Positions 21,758 to 30,185 of a stretch of 64,000 bases of DNA are shown piece after piece (position 1 is the first letter of the stretch; the number at the start of each line of letters is the position of its first letter). Both the position numbers and the translations under genes were made by a program. A model generated the notes under the pieces. It searched no databases, was not told the DNA's origin, and saw only the letters and a list, made by a program, of their open reading frames with translations. Origin of the DNA: Synechococcus sp. Cruz-7E5 (lineage in GTDB: Bacteria > Cyanobacteriota > Cyanobacteriia > PCC-6307 > Cyanobiaceae); contig NZ_JAGQCE010000009.1 in assembly GCF_024345995.1 (NCBI RefSeq), positions 1 to 64,000 of the forward strand, written 5' to 3'.

Positions 21758-22894
21758 TCAGCCCCGCCGGTAGAAGGGCCGCTTCACCACCACGGCAGGC
21801 TCCGCCCTGCCGCGGATCTCCACCGCCAGTTCGGTCCCCACCCGGGCGGCATCGGCAGGCACGTAGGCCAGGGCGATCGCCTCGCCCAGGCTGGGCGACC
21901 AGGTGCCGCTGCTGACCTCCCCCACCACCTGGTCCTCACGCAGCACCGCATAGCCATGGCGCGCGATCGCCCGGCCCTGCAGCTTCAACCCCACGAGCCG
22001 CCGACTCACCCCCTCAGCGCTCTGGCGCTCCAGCACGTCACGGCCGATGAAATCGGCCGGCATCTCCAGGTGCACGAGCCAGCCCAGGGAGGCCTCCAGC
22101 GGCGTGGTGGCGGCATCCATGTCGCTGCCGTAGAGGTGCATCGCCGCCTCCAGTCGCAGGGTGTCGCGGGCGCCGAGGCCGCAGGGGGTCACCCCCTCCG
22201 CCAGCAGCTGGGCCCAGAGGGCACAACCGGCGGCGCGATCCAGCAGCAGTTCCACGCCGTCTTCACCGGTGTAGCCCGTGCGGGCCACGAAGACGCTGGC
22301 CCCGGCGGCATCCCCGGAAGCGGTGCCGCTCAGGTGGATGGTGCGGTGGCCGAAGCGGGGCAGGCCACTCAGATCGGCGCCGGCCAGGGTCTCCAGCCGG
22401 GCGATCGCCTCAGGACCCTGCAGGGCCAGCAGCACCCCATCGGCCTTGCGGTCGCTGATCACCAGCCCGATGGGCTCCAGCTGGCTGCGCAGCCAGGCAG
22501 TGTCGGCTTCAGCGCAGCCGGCGTTGATGATCACCAGCAGTTCATCTGCTGGGCCTTCACTGTCTTCAGGCCGGCCGAGGTCGTAGACGATCAGATCGTC
22601 GCGGATGCCTCCGGCCTCATTGAGCAGCACGGTGTAGGTGGCCTCGCCCGGGCCGATTCGGAACAGATCGCTGGGCACCAGCGCCTGCAGGGCGTCCTTG
22701 GCTCCATCACCCCGCAGGCTCAGCACACCCATGTGGGAAATGTCAAAGACACCGCAGGCCTGACGCACCGCCTTGTGCTCCTGCACCAGCCCCTGGAATT
22801 GCACGGGCATCTCCCAGCCCTCGAAAGGCACCAGGCGGGCGCCGGCATCGCGACAGGCCCCATGCAGAGGAGTTCGCTTCAGGGAGTCCGCCAT
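21758..22894 (-). CDS. gcvT: Aminomethyltransferase, glycine cleavage T protein
   Basis: This 378-residue protein is the folate-dependent T protein of the glycine cleavage system, central to photorespiration in cyanobacteria. It starts [19 protein letters not shown]. It shows [16 protein letters not shown], the folate-binding [15 protein letters not shown], and [18 protein letters not shown] with the catalytic aspartate. The ATG at 22894 is preferred over a longer frame because LKRTPLH is the family start. I looked for a glycine riboswitch upstream and saw none. gcvH and gcvP are not in the window. Confidence 0.94.
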   Translation of the reverse strand: MADSLKRTPLHGACRDAGARLVPFEGWEMPVQFQGLVQEHKAVRQACGVFDISHMGVLSLRGDGAKDALQALVPSDLFRIGPGEATYTVLLNEAGGIRDDLIVYDLGRPEDSEGPADELLVIINAGCAEADTAWLRSQLEPIGLVISDRKADGVLLALQGPEAIARLETLAGADLSGLPRFGHRTIHLSGTASGDAAGASVFVARTGYTGEDGVELLLDRAAGCALWAQLLAEGVTPCGLGARDTLRLEAAMHLYGSDMDAATTPLEASLGWLVHLEMPADFIGRDVLERQSAEGVSRRLVGLKLQGRAIARHGYAVLREDQVVGEVSSGTWSPSLGEAIALAYVPADAARVGTELAVEIRGRAEPAVVVKRPFYRRG

Positions 22895-23062
22895 GGGATG
22901 GGCCGTCGCGTCTGCTGGCGGGATCCTATGGACACAGCTCCAGTGGACGGAGGCCCCGGGTGCGCCTTTCCGGCAATACCGAAGACTTCCAGCAGGTTCG
23001 GTTTTCCCCTGGTCCAACAATCAAAAGCTCCTTACCTTGGGTGCCCTGAATGGGTCGTGCCC

Positions 23063-23314
23063 ATGGGCCAGCGCCCGAACTGTCGTAGCTGCAATCACTG
23101 CCAGACGCCTGAGCCAGCCTTCGGCGGCACTGAGCAGAGCTGGTGCCAGATGCGACGGCTGGCGATCCACCCCGAGCTGGCCGCGGATCTGTGGTGCCAC
23201 CACTGGACCCCCCGTCCACCCCGCCTCCCCAGCGTCGACCATGCTCCCGTGGCGATTCCGTCGCTTGCCAACCGCCAGCTCGCCCTCACCGACCTGCTGG
23301 TGGCCGCCAGCTGA
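23063..23314 (+). CDS. Small cysteine-rich protein (hypothetical)
   Basis: This is an 83-residue protein starting at ATG 23063. The N-terminus has CRSCNHCQ followed by two more cysteines ([14 protein letters not shown] and DLWCHHW), a possible zinc or Fe-S ligand set. The rest is proline-rich (RPPRLPS) with a helical end. The open frame extends upstream, but that part is the antisense of gcvT. Coding potential is supported by the stop placement and the ordered cysteine/histidine spacing; no family name can be given. It is divergent from gcvT and precedes the cNMP-binding protein gene on the same strand. Confidence 0.5.
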   Translation: MGQRPNCRSCNHCQTPEPAFGGTEQSWCQMRRLAIHPELAADLWCHHWTPRPPRLPSVDHAPVAIPSLANRQLALTDLLVAAS

Positions 23315-23444
23315 CCTACCCCCCCCCCCCCGGGGGCGGCTTGAATTCGCTGCATCTTCTCTGCATTGTGTAACGCAGTTAGCCAGAAAAGGCAGGCAGC
23401 GCACGCCATGCTGAATGTTCTGATCCCTGAATGGAGGTGGATGA

Positions 23445-23840
23445 TTGGTTGCACTCGCACCCGCAACGCCGGTTGAACTGATGGCTTCCCAGGTGGACGG
23501 TGAAACTCTCACCCTGCCCACCGGCTCTCATGTGTTTCACCCAGGTGATCTCGCCCGCGCCATCTACGGAGTCCGCAAGGGCATCGTCGAACTGATCGAC
23601 GCCACGAGCAATCGCCTCTGCTATCGCCACGGCGAGCTGTTCAGCTACGAAGACATCGCCTGGCGCGGTGGGTACTTCCGCAATGAGGCCATCGCCCGCA
23701 CCCCGGTGGAGCTGGTCAAGCTTGACCGGCTGAATTTTCTCAACCTGCTGCACAACCACCCCACGCTGGCGGTGGTGTTGATCGGGCAGCAGCACGAACG
23801 GCTGCGGGAGCAACGCTCCAGCGGTTCGTATTCCTACTGA
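23445..23840 (+). CDS. Stand-alone cyclic-nucleotide-binding (CRP-like) domain protein
   Basis: This 131-residue protein matches the beta-roll sensor domain of CRP/FNR regulators (LPTGSHVFHPGDLARAIYGV, GIVELIDATSNRL, then GELFSYEDI) and ends in the dimerisation-helix region with LLHNHPTLAVVLIGQQ. There is no C-terminal helix-turn-helix, so it probably does not bind DNA itself. Start is a TTG at 23445 preceded by GGAGG at 23433-23437. It could be a sensor partner or a shortened regulator. The 3' end overlaps the speB stop region by seven bases in convergent orientation. Confidence 0.65.
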   Translation: MVALAPATPVELMASQVDGETLTLPTGSHVFHPGDLARAIYGVRKGIVELIDATSNRLCYRHGELFSYEDIAWRGGYFRNEAIARTPVELVKLDRLNFLNLLHNHPTLAVVLIGQQHERLREQRSSGSYSY

Positions 23841-24760
23841 ACCTGGCCCAGCAGCAGCAGCAGGCTGCGGGTCACCTTCGCCGCCAGCACCGCGCTAACG
23901 CCGCTGGGATCCAGCCCCGGGGCGAGTTCGACCACATCGGCCGCCACCAGCCGCTGGTGGCGCAGCTCCTCCAGCAGCCCCGCGAAGTGGCCCCAGTGGT
24001 AACCACCGGGTTCGGGGGTGCCGGTGCCGGGCAGCACGGCGGGATCAAACCAGTCGAGGTCAACGGTGAGGTAGATCGGCCGACCCCGCAGTGGGGCGAG
24101 AGCTGCCGCCAGCTCCGCCTGCAGCCGCTCTGGCTGCAGCGACAGACCCGGGCCCTGCCCCACCAGCCGGCCACTGCGGCGCAGTTCCTCGAACTCGTCA
24201 CGGGTGCCGCTGCGGATCGCCACCTGCAGCAGATCACCGGACGGGAGCACCTCCAGGCAGCGGCGCATGGCACAGGCATGGCTGTGGCGTGCCCCCAGCC
24301 AGCTCTGGCGCAGATCGGCGTGGGCATCGAGCTGCACCAGGGCCAGGTCGGGATAGCGGGCGGCCACGGCGGCCACGGCGCCACTGCTGATCGAGTGCTC
24401 ACCACCGAGCATCAACGGCCGCAGCCCCAGCTCCTGCACCGTCCGGGTGGCCTCGCCCACGGCCTCCAGCACCGGCTCCGGCGCGCCGAAGGGAATGGCC
24501 ACCGCCCCCAGGTCGCAGAAGGGAAGGTCATCGAGATCGAGATCCAGCTGGGGGTCGTAGGTTTCCAGCCCGCTGCTCACCTCCCGGATCGCCGCTGGCC
24601 CGAAGCGGGTGCCCGGCCTGAAGGAGGTGGTGCCGTCGTAGGGCACCCCGAAAAGGCCCACCCGGCAACCCTCGGGGTCGCGCCGCGATCCCATGAAAAT
24701 TGCGCCGTCTCGGTCAAACAGGTCGCCCTTGAGCAGGTTCAGCGCAGCGGACAGGGACAT
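23834..24760 (-). CDS. speB: Agmatinase (ureohydrolase family)
   Basis: This 308-residue ureohydrolase has the manganese-binding motifs GGEHSIS (GGDHS variant), QLDAHADLR and the VDLDWFDPA metal-ligand block. The substrate loop is GTRFGPAAIREVSSGLE. Start is the ATG at 24760, four bases after the speE stop. It would hydrolyse agmatine to putrescine and urea. Adjacency to spermidine synthase supports agmatinase over arginase. It differs from the guanidine-operon ureohydrolase at 41.3-42.5 kb, which has DRHVD in place of DAHAD. Confidence 0.85.
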   Translation of the reverse strand: MSLSAALNLLKGDLFDRDGAIFMGSRRDPEGCRVGLFGVPYDGTTSFRPGTRFGPAAIREVSSGLETYDPQLDLDLDDLPFCDLGAVAIPFGAPEPVLEAVGEATRTVQELGLRPLMLGGEHSISSGAVAAVAARYPDLALVQLDAHADLRQSWLGARHSHACAMRRCLEVLPSGDLLQVAIRSGTRDEFEELRRSGRLVGQGPGLSLQPERLQAELAAALAPLRGRPIYLTVDLDWFDPAVLPGTGTPEPGGYHWGHFAGLLEELRHQRLVAADVVELAPGLDPSGVSAVLAAKVTRSLLLLLGQVQ

Positions 24761-24764
24761 CAGC

Positions 24765-25625
24765 TCAGGCCTGGGGATGGGCCAGGGCCCGCTCAATGCC
24801 GGCCGGGACGGCATCGAAGGCACCTCGCTGCCAGCGGGGCGACCAGATCTCACAGCCGGCCGCCACCGCCGCCGCCCGCTCGGCGATGGGCTCCCGGTAG
24901 CGGGGGCCATCGGTGGCGGCGAAGGTCCAGCTCCACCAGCCGCTCGGATACATCGGCACCCAGCCATAGAGCGGATCGGCATGGCCGAACACCTCCCGCA
25001 GCAGTCGCACACTGGCCAGGTGCACCTCGCGGAAAGCCTCCGGGGATTCGCTCTGGGTGGCGAACACACCGCCAGGCCGCAGCAGGCGGCGGCAGTGCTG
25101 GAAGAAGGCGCGATTGAACAGGCCTTCGGCGGGGCCAGCGGGGTCGGAGCCGTCCACGATCACCACGTCGTAGCTGGCGGCAGCCGCCGCGGACACCCAG
25201 CCGATGCCATCCCCCACGGTCAGATGGAAGCGGGGATCGTCCCAGCAGCCGCCCCCCAGGGAGGGCAGGTAACGCTGGGCGCACTCCACCACCAGTGCGT
25301 CGATCTCCACCAGATCGAGGTGGCGCACACCCTGGTGGCGCAGGCACTCCCGCGCCGTGCCACCGTCGCCGCCGCCGATCACCAGCACCCGCTCGATGGC
25401 GGCGGCGGAGCAGAGGGCCGGATGAACCAGAGGCTCGTGGTAATGGCGCTCCTGGCCTTCGGCCGTCATCCAGCAGCCATCGAGCAGCAACCCCTTGCCG
25501 TAGCGCTGGCTGTCGATGATCGTGACCAGCTGGTAGGGGCTGGCCTCCTCCAGCACCACCTTGGCTTCGAGGCCGTAGCGCACGCCCTGGTGAATTTCAT
25601 CGACCCAGCCAGCACTTGAATCCAT
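24765..25625 (-). CDS. speE: Spermidine synthase
   Basis: This 286-residue aminopropyltransferase has an N-terminal beta domain ([20 protein letters not shown]) and the decarboxylated-SAM binding core [14 protein letters not shown]. The acidic [13 protein letters not shown] motif covers the catalytic aspartate, and [11 protein letters not shown] follows. It transfers an aminopropyl group to putrescine. It forms a coupled two-gene unit with the agmatinase, together covering agmatine to spermidine. Start [14 protein letters not shown] is the normal cyanobacterial N-terminus. Cytosolic. Confidence 0.93.
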   Translation of the reverse strand: MDSSAGWVDEIHQGVRYGLEAKVVLEEASPYQLVTIIDSQRYGKGLLLDGCWMTAEGQERHYHEPLVHPALCSAAAIERVLVIGGGDGGTARECLRHQGVRHLDLVEIDALVVECAQRYLPSLGGGCWDDPRFHLTVGDGIGWVSAAAAASYDVVIVDGSDPAGPAEGLFNRAFFQHCRRLLRPGGVFATQSESPEAFREVHLASVRLLREVFGHADPLYGWVPMYPSGWWSWTFAATDGPRYREPIAERAAAVAAGCEIWSPRWQRGAFDAVPAGIERALAHPQA

Positions 25626-25721
25626 GGCTGCTGACGCTCGGAGCGGTCCTAGCTAAGCCTCCAGAGGAGCACCCTGTCACCTGGGCATCCCTGGGCCCGC
25701 ACCATCCATGAGCCTGAGCCG

Positions 25722-26465
25722 ATGACGCTGACCCGACGGGAGTGGCTGCAACGCGCGGGCCTGGCGGCCAGCGTCCTGGCCCTGCAGGAGCTGGGCCCGG
25801 CCCGGGCGGAGGCCGGCGCGCTTACGCCCGAGCTGGAGCAGAGCCTCTCGGCCTGCACGCCCCACGACGACCCGCTCGGCAGCCTGCTGCGCCGCAATCG
25901 CCAGTTCAGCCGCGCCTGGCAGGCCGCCGCCACTGCCGGCAGCGCCCAGGAGCGCACCGCGCTGATGAACGGCCTCTGGCAGAGCAGTTGTCAGTTGGAC
26001 CCTAGCGCCATGGCCAGCGGCCAGAGGCCCTGGGCCGCACTGCTGAGCTGCGCTGATTCCCGGGTGTCGCCGGAGTGGATCTTCGTGTCGGGGTCCGGGG
26101 AGCTGTTCGATGTGCGCTGTGCCGGCAACACCGCCTTCGACGACGGCATCGCCTCGCTGGAGTACGCGGTGGCGGAGCTGGCGGTGCCGCTGATCCTGGT
26201 GATGGGACACAGCGGCTGCGGCGCCGTCACCGCCGCCCTGGCCGAGGCACCGCTCACCCCGCTGCTGGAGCACCTGGTGACGCCGATCCGGGCGGCGCTG
26301 GAGCCGGGCGACGACCTCAGCCTGGCGATCCGCCACAACGCCTGCCATTCCGCCCGGGAGCTGAGCCGGCGCAGCGCCCTGCTGCGGGAGGCGGTGAGTT
26401 CCGGGCGGCTGCGCATCCAGCCCGCCTGCTTCGACATCGCCAGCGGCGCGGTGACGCTGCTGTGA
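25722..26465 (+). CDS. Beta-carbonic anhydrase with Tat-type signal
   Basis: This 247-residue protein begins TRREWLQRAGLAASVLALQE and ends the leader at PARA, a twin-arginine signal with a hydrophobic core and an AxA-like cleavage site. The mature part is a beta-class carbonic anhydrase: zinc ligands in SCADSRVSPE (Cys, Asp, Arg) and GHSGCGAV (His, Cys), plus FDVRCAGNTAFDD. It interconverts CO2 and bicarbonate. The leader implies periplasmic or lumenal placement, as for EcaB-like enzymes. Divergent from speE, followed closely by arfB. Confidence 0.88.
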   Translation: MTLTRREWLQRAGLAASVLALQELGPARAEAGALTPELEQSLSACTPHDDPLGSLLRRNRQFSRAWQAAATAGSAQERTALMNGLWQSSCQLDPSAMASGQRPWAALLSCADSRVSPEWIFVSGSGELFDVRCAGNTAFDDGIASLEYAVAELAVPLILVMGHSGCGAVTAALAEAPLTPLLEHLVTPIRAALEPGDDLSLAIRHNACHSARELSRRSALLREAVSSGRLRIQPACFDIASGAVTLL

Positions 26466-26483
26466 TGAACCACGAGTTGATCG

Positions 26484-26918
26484 ATGCCTGACCTGCCTCT
26501 GAACGAACGGCTGGTGATCCCGGCAGCGGAGCTGAACTGGCGCTTCTCCCGCTCCTCGGGGCCGGGCGGCCAGGGGGTGAACACCACCGATTCACGGGTG
26601 GAGCTGGTGTTCGATCTGGCGGCCACCTCGGCGCTGCCTCCCCTGCTCAAGGCCCGGGCGCTGAGGCGGCTGGAGGGACGGCTGCGGGATGGCGCGCTGG
26701 TGCTCACCGCTTCGGAGCACCGCTCCCAGTGGCAGAACCGTCAGGCGGCCCTGCGGCGGCTGGCGGAGCTGCTGTGCTCCGCCATCAAACCGCCACCACC
26801 GCCCCGCCGGCGCACCAAGCCCACCCGGGGTTCGGTGGAGCGCCGCCTGAGCGCCAAGAAGCTGCGGGGAGCGATCAAGGGCCAGCGCCGCTCCCAAGCT
26901 CCCCGTCCCGACGACTGA
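26484..26918 (+). CDS. arfB: Peptidyl-tRNA hydrolase ArfB-like (GGQ domain)
   Basis: This 144-residue protein carries the GGQ peptidyl hydrolysis motif in SSGPGGQGVNTTDSRVEL and lacks codon-recognition domains. A basic C-terminal tail (PPPRRRTKPTRGSVERRL, then KKLRGAIKGQRR) resembles the ArfB/YaeJ tail that reads the empty mRNA channel of stalled ribosomes. It should release nascent chains on non-stop ribosomes. It starts 18 bases after the carbonic anhydrase and is convergent with mazG. Confidence 0.88.
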   Translation: MPDLPLNERLVIPAAELNWRFSRSSGPGGQGVNTTDSRVELVFDLAATSALPPLLKARALRRLEGRLRDGALVLTASEHRSQWQNRQAALRRLAELLCSAIKPPPPPRRRTKPTRGSVERRLSAKKLRGAIKGQRRSQAPRPDD

Positions 26919-26936
26919 GCCGCAGGCTCCAGCAGC

Positions 26937-27812
26937 TCACGCTGGTGGGTTGGAAGCTTCGGCCTCCGCACGGATCTGGGCCTTGGCCTGCTGCCAGAGC
27001 CCCTCCAGCTCAGGGAGGCTCTGGCCCTGCAGGGTCCCGCCCAGGGCCGCCTCGACGCGGGAGAAGCGATCGAGAAAGCGGCGGTTCGTGCCCGCCAGGC
27101 CGGCATCCGGATCAAGGCCGCACCAGCGAGCCACGTTCACAAGCGTGAACAGCACATCCCCCAGCTCCTCCTGGGCGTGGACCCGGTCGCCGCTGGCCAC
27201 CGCCTGCTTGAGCTCATCGAGCTCCTCATGCACCTTCTCCCACACCCCCTCGATCGAGTCCCACTCGAAGCCGGCGGCGGCGGCCTTGCGGGAGATGGTC
27301 ATGGCAGCAGCCAGGGCGGGCTGGCCGCGCACCTTGGCGGCGAGGCGATCGCTGAGGGGACTGGGGGAGGCTCCGGCCGTTCCCTCGAGGGCCTTGATCG
27401 CTTCCCAGCTGGCCTTCACCGCGGCGCTGTCGCCGCTCAGGCCCCGGTTGGTGGCTGTGGCGGATTCGGGGGCGGCGAATACGTGAGGGTGGCGCCGCAC
27501 CAGCTTGTCGTGGAGACCACGGCTGATCTGGGTGAGATCGAAGCGGCCTGCCTCGCTGGCGATCTGGGCGTGCAGCAGCACCTGCAGCAGCAGGTCGCCC
27601 AGTTCCTCGGCGAGGTGCCGGTCGTCGCCATGACGGATGGCGTCAGCCACCTCATGGGCCTCCTCCAGCACGTAGGGCAGCAGCGAGGCATGGGTCTGCT
27701 CCAGGTCCCAGGGGCAGCCGTTCTCGGGGTCGCGCAGCTGAGCCACCACGGCCATCAACCTGGCGAGGGACTCCAGGGCAGCAGGATCGAGCGGGGAATC
27801 GGGACCGGTCAC
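26937..27812 (-). CDS. mazG: Nucleoside triphosphate pyrophosphohydrolase
   Basis: This 291-residue protein has two MazG repeats. The N-terminal one has RDPENGCPWDLEQTHASLLP, then the EEAHEVADAI and LAEELGDLLLQVL metal-binding helices. The C-terminal one has a second E-x2-ELG-D helix (AQEELGDVLFTLVN). Full-length MazG cleaves NTPs to NMP and PPi, cleansing the nucleotide pool. Both EExxE-type helices look intact. Convergent with arfB. Confidence 0.93.
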   Translation of the reverse strand: MTGPDSPLDPAALESLARLMAVVAQLRDPENGCPWDLEQTHASLLPYVLEEAHEVADAIRHGDDRHLAEELGDLLLQVLLHAQIASEAGRFDLTQISRGLHDKLVRRHPHVFAAPESATATNRGLSGDSAAVKASWEAIKALEGTAGASPSPLSDRLAAKVRGQPALAAAMTISRKAAAAGFEWDSIEGVWEKVHEELDELKQAVASGDRVHAQEELGDVLFTLVNVARWCGLDPDAGLAGTNRRFLDRFSRVEAALGGTLQGQSLPELEGLWQQAKAQIRAEAEASNPPA

Positions 27813-27839
27813 AGGCCGATGGGCCGCAGGATCTCCGTC

Positions 27840-28382
27840 CTAACGCCGGCTTCTGCTCCACCGCCGCTGCCTTCGACTCCGCTTGCGGCGCCATAGCGGC
27901 CGCAGCAGCCGGGGCAGACGCGGCAGGGGGTCCCCGTCCTGGAGCAGGTGCAGCCAGCTGCTGGCCTCCACCCCCACCAGCGCCGCCAGCAGCAGGGGCC
28001 GCTGCTCGCTCCAGAGCCCATGGGCCATCTCCAGCAGCCGCCCGGGGCCCGTTGCGCCCAGGGGAGAGAGCAGTGCACTCAGCGCCAGCAGCAGCGCCGC
28101 CAGGTAGGCCAGCCGCAGCGCCGAACCCAGCAGCGGGCTGTGGGAGAGCAGGGAGCGGTGGCGCAGCCCGCGGCGGTAAGGCCACCAGAGCAGGGCGAGC
28201 GGACCCCAGCGCCGGCTGGGGTTGGAGCGGGTGTCGAGATCCGGCGAGAGCCACAGGCCGCCCACCAGGAAACCAGCGGCGGCACTCGCCACCCCTGCCA
28301 GCCCCAGCCACGGCATCCACAGCAGAGCGAAGGGCAGGCTCAGCAGCCAGGTGGCGCGGTCATGGCTGCGGCCACTGGCCAT
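27840..28382 (-). CDS. DUF2227-like membrane metal-binding protein
   Basis: This 180-residue protein has two or more hydrophobic segments (about residues 10-45 and 85-110). Conserved polar blocks between them are SGRSHDRAT near the start, LSPDLDTRSNPSRRWG, and RGLRHRSLLSHSPLLG. The H, D and SH residues are typical of DUF2227 and related YdjM-like predicted metal-binding proteins. The C-terminus is very basic (RRKRSRRQRRWSR). Biochemical role unknown. It precedes mazG on the same strand. Confidence 0.75.
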   Translation of the reverse strand: MASGRSHDRATWLLSLPFALLWMPWLGLAGVASAAAGFLVGGLWLSPDLDTRSNPSRRWGPLALLWWPYRRGLRHRSLLSHSPLLGSALRLAYLAALLLALSALLSPLGATGPGRLLEMAHGLWSEQRPLLLAALVGVEASSWLHLLQDGDPLPRLPRLLRPLWRRKRSRRQRRWSRSRR

Positions 28383-28423
28383 GGCGGAAGCAGGCGGCTG
28401 GTGTGGGGGCAGAATGGCGCTGC

Positions 28424-28495
<72 letters not shown>

Positions 28496-28510
28496 TTCCT
28501 CTGCTGGCCT

Positions 28511-28535
28511 GAATGCCTGCTGATAGCAAGCATTC
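28511..28535 (+). terminator. Hairpin downstream of tRNA-Val
   Basis: GAATGCCTGC and GCAAGCATTC flank a five-base TGATA loop with a single wobble-capable mismatch, 15 bases after the tRNA 3' end. There is no T-run, so it may be a processing or weak termination structure rather than a classical intrinsic terminator. The rest of 28536-28767 holds nothing I recognise. Confidence 0.35.
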
Positions 28536-28767
28536 GAAAGGAACAACGAGCAACGAAGCGAATGGCTCCGCGGCGCCATCACGGCAGCTGAGAATCTCGT
28601 TCTCAAACCGGCCGAGTGGACAGGCTCCGTCGTAGAGATCAGAGAGCTCGGGAGTGGGCAGCGATTGACCGCAAGGTCGAATCTTTTCGGCGGAGGCTGG
28701 ATCCAGGGCTCGCTCAACGCCACATGACCACCCATCCCCCAAGCACCAATTTCAGCGGAACTGGCTC

Positions 28768-29397
28768 ATGACGACTCAAGACACTGACCTGACACCAAAT
28801 GCCTGGGATCAGCGTTATCTGGAGGGTCGTGATGGCTGGGACCTGGGCCGGGCCGCTCCGCCGCTGCGGCATTTTCTTCACGAACATCCGCTGGCACCCC
28901 AGCCTCCGGGCAGGGTGCTGGTGCCAGGTTTTGGCCGCGGCCATGACGCACGTCTGCTGGCCAACCTCGGCTTCAAGGTGACCGGGATCGACATCAGCGC
29001 CGAAGCCCTGCGCGAGGCCCGTCGGCTGGATCAGCCCGAAGCGTCATGTCAGTGGCTGCAGGTGGATGCCCTCGACCCCATGGCACTGCACAAGGAGGGA
29101 TTGGCAGCAGGCAGCATGATCGGCGTGGTGGAGCACACCTGCTTCTGCGCGATTGATCCATCCCTGCGGGAGGCCTACGCCAACAGCATGGGGGAAATGG
29201 TTGCCGCAGGGGGGTGGCTGCTGGGCCTGTTCTGGTGCCACTCCCGCAGCGGAGGACCTCCGTTCGGCTGTCAACCGGAGCGGGTGAATCAGCTATTAGG
29301 GGGGGCTGGATTCGAGGCCGAGGTGTGGGGGCCCGCTCAAAACGGGCTGCCCAGCCGAGATAACGAATGGCTCGGACTCTGGCGCCGCAGGGGCTGA
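28768..29397 (+). CDS. TPMT-family S-adenosylmethionine methyltransferase
   Basis: This 209-residue protein resembles the thiopurine/thiol/halide methyltransferase family. It has the N-terminal WDQRYLEGRDGWDLGRAAPP, the SAM-binding VLVPGFGRGHDARLLANLGF, the VTGIDISAEAL acidic strand and the characteristic VVEHTCFCAIDPSLR. Plant and bacterial relatives methylate halides, thiols or bisulfide, producing methyl halides or methylthiol. Which acceptor applies here is not readable. The ATG at 28768 gives the family's usual N-terminus. Convergent with the AbrB gene. Confidence 0.87.
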   Translation: MTTQDTDLTPNAWDQRYLEGRDGWDLGRAAPPLRHFLHEHPLAPQPPGRVLVPGFGRGHDARLLANLGFKVTGIDISAEALREARRLDQPEASCQWLQVDALDPMALHKEGLAAGSMIGVVEHTCFCAIDPSLREAYANSMGEMVAAGGWLLGLFWCHSRSGGPPFGCQPERVNQLLGGAGFEAEVWGPAQNGLPSRDNEWLGLWRRRG

Positions 29398-29475
29398 GGC
29401 CAGGAACCGAAGAGCTGGCGCCCTCAACCGAAGGCTCCAGCTCTCAGATAAGAGATGGCAGGTGGCAAACCCCTG

Positions 29476-29503
29476 CCACTGCAGGGTTAACGTCCTGCAG
29501 TGG
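29476..29503. terminator. Bidirectional terminator-like hairpin
   Basis: CCACTGCAGG and CCTGCAGTGG form a perfect 10-base stem with the eight-base loop GTTAACGT, between the convergent methyltransferase and AbrB genes. The stem lies nine bases from the AbrB stop. No T-run follows on either strand, so termination strength is uncertain, but position and perfection favour a shared terminator. Confidence 0.5.
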
Positions 29504-29511
29504 TCAGACGA

Positions 29512-29880
29512 TCACTCGTCTTCGTCGTCGCCTCCGACAGGAACGAGACGGATCTGCTTCCGGCCCAGCTTGATCTGGAACTCATCGCCGGGCTTGAGGT
29601 CGATCAAGGCGGTGTAGGCCTTGCCGATCAGCAGGTTGCCGTTGAACTGAACCTTGGTGACGTAGCTGAGCTTGCGGCCACTCTTGCCGGCACCGGCTCC
29701 ACCGCCGACGCCGAGGCTAACGCCCTTGGCTTCCAGCAGCGCTTCGTAGAAGGCCGTGAAGTTGAGCCGCTCGCTGCCGTCTTTCTTGGAACTCACGTAG
29801 CCACAGCTGCGCACCAGGTCGGATTTGGAGGAATCACCCATCTCCTTCACCTTGGCGAGCAGGTCAGGTCCGGTGAGCAT
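29512..29880 (-). CDS. cyAbrB-type transcriptional regulator
   Basis: This 122-residue protein starts MLTGPDLLAKVKEMGDSSKS and continues DLVRSCGYVSSKKDGSERLN, the conserved N-terminal signature of cyanobacterial AbrB proteins. The C-terminal swapped-hairpin DNA-binding domain follows (KVQFNGNLLIGKAYT, KPGDEFQIKLGRKQIRL). Members such as Sll0359 and Sll0822 of Synechocystis influence nitrogen, carbon and hydrogenase genes. Start is the ATG at 29880; a longer frame has no family support. Acidic tail GGDDEDE. Its regulon is unknown here, though a nitrogen-related operon lies 6 kb away. Confidence 0.9.
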   Translation of the reverse strand: MLTGPDLLAKVKEMGDSSKSDLVRSCGYVSSKKDGSERLNFTAFYEALLEAKGVSLGVGGGAGAGKSGRKLSYVTKVQFNGNLLIGKAYTALIDLKPGDEFQIKLGRKQIRLVPVGGDDEDE

Positions 29881-30185
29881 GACGTTCGTGTCTTGGATCA
29901 ATCGAATGATAGCAATCGAACAGATGCTTTGACCAGCAAACAGCTGCCAGTTCAGGCCAACAACCCCCGCCAACTGATGACCGAATGCAAGCCGCAAGCC
30001 GCTTGACGGAAAGCCACATCGTTCCAACGGTTTTCCCTGGGCCGGCTCACCACCGGGATGGATCTTCGAGCCGGATCAACTCACCAGCTCCCCAGGCATC
30101 CAGCTGGAGGCCATCACCAGCCCCAGACCTGAGCACAACGAATCGGCCATGATGTCGGCGATCGGGCATCCCAGGGGTCGCCGCA
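29881..30185. other. Divergent intergenic region upstream of cyAbrB and GNAT genes
   Basis: These roughly 305 bases between divergent genes must contain both promoters. The AT-rich stretch near 29885-29935 (ATGATAGCAATCGAA) is a plausible promoter region for the AbrB gene, but I cannot fix -35/-10 boxes with confidence. No small gene, repeat or riboswitch was recognised in the GC-rich remainder. Confidence 0.3.

Noticed and set aside
22895-23062. Possible glycine riboswitch upstream of gcvT
   Set aside because: The conserved glycine aptamer core could not be found on the minus strand; only generic GC-rich hairpins are present.
20864-23314. 816-codon open frame on the plus strand
   Set aside because: It is antisense to aspS and gcvT in a GC-rich region; only its last 84 codons, beyond gcvT, look like a real small gene.
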